Source: Camillea tinctor (lineage: Eukaryota > Ascomycota > Sordariomycetes > Xylariales > Xylariaceae). Taken from it: a DNA stretch of 64,000 bases. Below, in pieces: positions 60,916 through 64,000 of the stretch. Position numbers and translations under genes: made by a program. The notes under the pieces were generated by a model. The model was not told where the DNA came from and made no database searches. It saw only the letters and a list, made by a program, of their open reading frames with translations. Within the stretch, counting starts at the first letter, position 1. Each line of letters begins with the position of its first letter. The stretch covers positions 314,902 to 378,901 of the forward strand of contig MU394055.1 in assembly GCA_022578605.1 (NCBI GenBank), written 5' to 3'.

Positions 60916-62427
60916 ATGTCTTCCCTATTCAGCGAGCTTGAGTATGCTACCTGCGATATCATCCAAATCATCAAACAAATCCCGGAGCTTGAGCATACAC
61001 GACTCTCGGTCATTGGCGGATTAGCAATGTGGCATTATCTTCCCAGCTATCGTCCGACTAATGTAAGTTGGTCCTGATCACCCTCGACATATAATGTGGA
61101 AAGATGCCAACTGACGGACCGTTCTTACTAAAGAACATCAACTTCATCACCAACATATCGACGTCGCCAAGCTGGATGAAGAAGATGCTACTCAACAGGC
61201 CCAACGCCTCCTTCATCATGCGCTCGCAAGTCCTCTACTACCAAAGCCCTAGCGGCCGGGAAATCCAGATAGATATCAGCCCGGAATGGCTTGTAAGACA
61301 AGCCTAACAAATATCGTGTTTTCTTATTCCTCTCCTCGCTAACGAAACATTAGTCACCATATTTGCCTGACTCCGCCCGTAACATCCGCTATATACCCTA
61401 TGGAGAGGTACCATATATCTCGCTCACAGACCTTATCGTATTCAAACTGGACTCGAGCAGTTTACACTCCAACCTCGCGAAGAAGGAGCGCGACGCACGC
61501 GATGCTGCCGCCCTCCTAGAGCATGAGGTCGGGCCGCTACTGGGCGAGGATCGCCCGCCGCTGGAGTTGACCTGGAAGCAGATACAGATCGTCAAGGAGG
61601 CTCTATGCGATGTCGTCAAGTGTGGCGCCAAGGAGAAGTCCTGGTGGGAGACACACCTTGGGCTCTCGCCCACAGGATCCGGGCTGGAGTATATACCGTC
61701 GGAGGGCGGCAGGAGGGACGACGAGCTGGAGCAGCGCACCACTATACGTAGCCGTGTCCATGCTAATTCGGACCCCGGAACTGCCTGGTGGTACTACGAG
61801 CGCCTTGATTGCGCGCACCGAAATCGCGTTCCGTGCTCCTCTTCGTTGCGCCGTAACAGTACCATTGCTGTTACTGCCGCTGCTATTAGTTCCACCCCAC
61901 TCCAGGACAACCCCTTCTCTACACGGCCAGGAGTCTCACGCTCAGCTAGCTACAATGGGCGCGATCGACAGAGCACCCGGGAACACCATCATCTCTTCCT
62001 CCAACAACAGCAGCAACGGCCACAACGCCCATCCCGATTCCCGGCACCAATAATGACACAACCCAAGACTACAAACGGAAATACTTATGGGCACTTCTGC
62101 CCTCCCCCTTCACCTAGGCTGTGGCTTCGGAGGCCCAGCCTCGTGAGCCTGGACTCGGGGTACAGCAGCAGCGACTGCGACACCTACGTATCGGGGTGGA
62201 TCTCCGACGACGAGAGGGAGGAGGAGACTGGGAGGAAGAAGGGGGCGATGAGATCAGGAAGAGGAGGAGGGTCTATGAACAAGAGGATAGGGGGGAGGGC
62301 TCGGGGACACTCTGATCTGAGCAGCTGCGGTAGCGTGATAGGAGGGAACTTGGAGACGGTGCTGGAAGATGAGGATGAGAGGGCGACGTCGAGGAGGAGC
62401 GTCACGTTTCAGAGCATAGGGTTATAA
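60916..62427 (+). CDS. uncharacterised protein, nucleotidyltransferase-like N terminus
   Basis: Exons 60916-61062, 61134-61292 and 61354-62427 join in frame to 459 residues; introns are 71 and 61 bases with CTGAC and CTAAC branches. Residues 30-60 read RLSVIGGLAMWHYL, then RPTN/NINFITNIS across intron 1. This resembles the GG...R-x-T-x-D-x-D-F start of AbiEii-type and related nucleotidyltransferase folds. Here the two acidic positions are Asn (N50, N52). IQIDISPEWLSPYLP, VPYISLTDLIVFKL and KKERDARDAAALLE follow, matching the later strands and helix of that fold. From about residue 200 on the protein is Ser/Gln/Arg-rich and probably disordered, with a SLDSGYSSSD segment. No signal peptide or span. 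Catalysis is doubtful; role unknown. Assignment is by motif memory only. Confidence 0.72.
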
Positions 62428-64000
62428 ATGGTTTGAAGAACTTGAACAATCCGGTAAAAAGGGGAGAAGAGAAGAAAAAGGGGGTAAGAGGGGAGATCTC
62501 TTATTTAACATTCATTTTAGGGAGGGGGAGCGGGAGGAGGGTATGGATTGGACTAGGTTAAGCTGATTGGTTGGTTTTGACTTAATATCTAGGAGTTTAG
62601 GGGGCTTTCTTTTCTTTTTCTTCTTCTTCTTCTTCTTCTTTTTTTAACTCTCTAGAAGGGGGTTTCTTGATATTAGATTGCTTGGAAGATGTATAACTAC
62701 TACTTTAGGTATATAGCTGTGAGAACAACGCCTAAACTACCTACTATTAGTCTATATAGAACCGTAAAAAAACAAAGACAAAAAAACTGAAATAACAATA
62801 AAAATAAATAAATAAGATGAAAAAAAAAAGATTAATGAAAAAGAAACAAATGAGATGAAAATAAAAACCAAGAATTTCTTTTGCAGCTTTGGCAATCAGC
62901 TGCCGCAGGTGGTGATCATAGATCTCTACCAAAGATGGGAGGTAGAGGAAGTCAAGTGACTGGGTTTAGGGGGGGAAGCTGGGGAGACAGGGAGGTCAAG
63001 CGCCCCAAGGGAAGTGAAGATCATCCGCCTGTAACCCCACACGCATTGTTGCAGTTGGAACACACCCCTCTTCCCTCGCTCTTTAGGCACCCGACAGTCC
63101 GTCTGGACCCCGATCTGACCGCGGGTATGGCACCTAACTAACCTCACCACACTAAAAATGTAGGTATGTAGGTACGTATCTAACATTATAGGGCTATATT
63201 TGGATTTATGCTTACCACTGCCCGGGTGCTCCGTACTCCGTATTATACAGCGGATGTATGTAACTTTAAAGGGTATTTTGTACAGGTGTACAATGTGAAT
63301 TGAAACTTACACACCTACACCAACTCACTCATTATTATAATCCCGTGATACTTTAACGTCTACTCAAATTCGAAAAAAGGTTATAAGCTTGTTACCTTTC
63401 TCATCCCATCATTACCCGTGACAAAACTACAACCTACTCCCCTCCTTTTTCTAGGTCGTTTTTGGTTATTTTATGTTAATTTGTTCCTCTATTTTCTTTT
63501 TCTTTTTTTTCTTTTTTTCGTTTCCTCTCCCTTTCCCCCATTGGTCCGTCCGCTATTTCGCGCTCCTTCTTTTCTTTAATGCCAGGAGTAAACTCATTAA
63601 GCGGTTTAGAATAAAAGGGAAAGGATTCTGAATCAAGCATCGAAATCATCTCGTAATAGGAAAAGAAGAAAAATCAGCCGCAAAAATCAAATCTCGTGGT
63701 CTCCTCTCCCCCCTTCTCCCCCCCACTCATCGTATTATTAATAATAACGACGGTAGCCTCGGTTTTCCCTCTTTTGTTTTATTCTTTGAAGAACAAAGGT
63801 GCATCCTTTCGGTAAAAGGCATTCTCATTGGTTGGACCATCAAAAGCAAAGCATTTGAAGGAGGAAAAGGGAAAACTGGAGAAACAGCTGAACTTATTAT
63901 CATCGTCGTCGAAGAACACGCTGTCTTACCTCCTTCTCATCGTCTCGCTTCGACTTGCCTCAACAGCAATCACGTGGGGGCTATTTTAAGACACTGGTTT
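62428..64000. other. right-end intergenic region
   Basis: 3' flank of the preceding gene with a (TTC)7 run (62619-62641) and A-rich tract (62765-62870). From about 63.4 kb the sequence becomes pyrimidine-rich and ends with a CACGTG E-box (63971-63976), resembling the promoter of a plus-strand gene beyond the edge. No exon is recognised inside the window. Confidence 0.5.

Overview
This is a nuclear window from a filamentous ascomycete (Pezizomycotina, probably Sordariomycetes). Genes carry one to four short introns (about 48-300 bases) with GT...CTAAC/CTGAC...AG signals. The protein families are fungal: C2H2 factors with the fungal SKNxWKRH module, a SQRAYRER-type bZIP, a GPI-anchored GH16 enzyme, a Pezizomycotina-type dCMP deaminase, Atg7, Oma1, Dap1 and an Mgr3-like protein. 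No ribosomal, mitochondrial, CRISPR or prokaryotic features are seen. I built every splice model by hand from the sequence and checked that it stays in frame from ATG to stop. Genus cannot be given.

Layout. 1-7.0 kb: gene-free, low-complexity. 7.0-8.8 kb: single-exon C2H2 zinc finger protein (minus). 8.8-18.0 kb: 9.2 kb gene desert. 18.05-20.8 kb: five-exon, 844-residue C2H2 protein (minus) sharing a zinc finger module with the first. 24.7 kb: 80-residue Cys/His protein. 27.1-30.3 kb: divergent pair, Dap1-type haem-binding protein (minus) and a mitochondrial TPR protein resembling Mgr3 (plus). 30.4-36.0 kb: gene-poor with decayed elements (A28 tract, tRNA-like relic). 36.0-45.2 kb: an accessory-looking group of a small bZIP factor, a secreted type I membrane protein, an MFS transporter (minus) and a GPI-anchored GH16 enzyme. 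45.8-48.3 kb: Oma1 protease and a small cytochrome b5. 52.4 kb: spliced 65-residue membrane microprotein. 53.4-58.5 kb: dCMP deaminase (minus), divergent from Atg7 (plus). 60.9-62.4 kb: a three-exon gene with a nucleotidyltransferase-like N terminus. The right end is intergenic.

How it fits together. Conserved housekeeping genes cover mitochondrial proteostasis (Oma1, Mgr3-like), haem proteins (Dap1, cytochrome b5), autophagy (Atg7) and dTMP precursor supply (dCMP deaminase). They are separated by unusually long AT-rich or low-complexity spacers holding the less conserved genes. I see no strong candidate for a wholly new system. The best leads are the hidden bZIP with its neighbours, the nucleotidyltransferase-like protein with N-x-N where D-x-D is expected, the spliced microprotein, and the pair of related C2H2 regulators flanking the desert.
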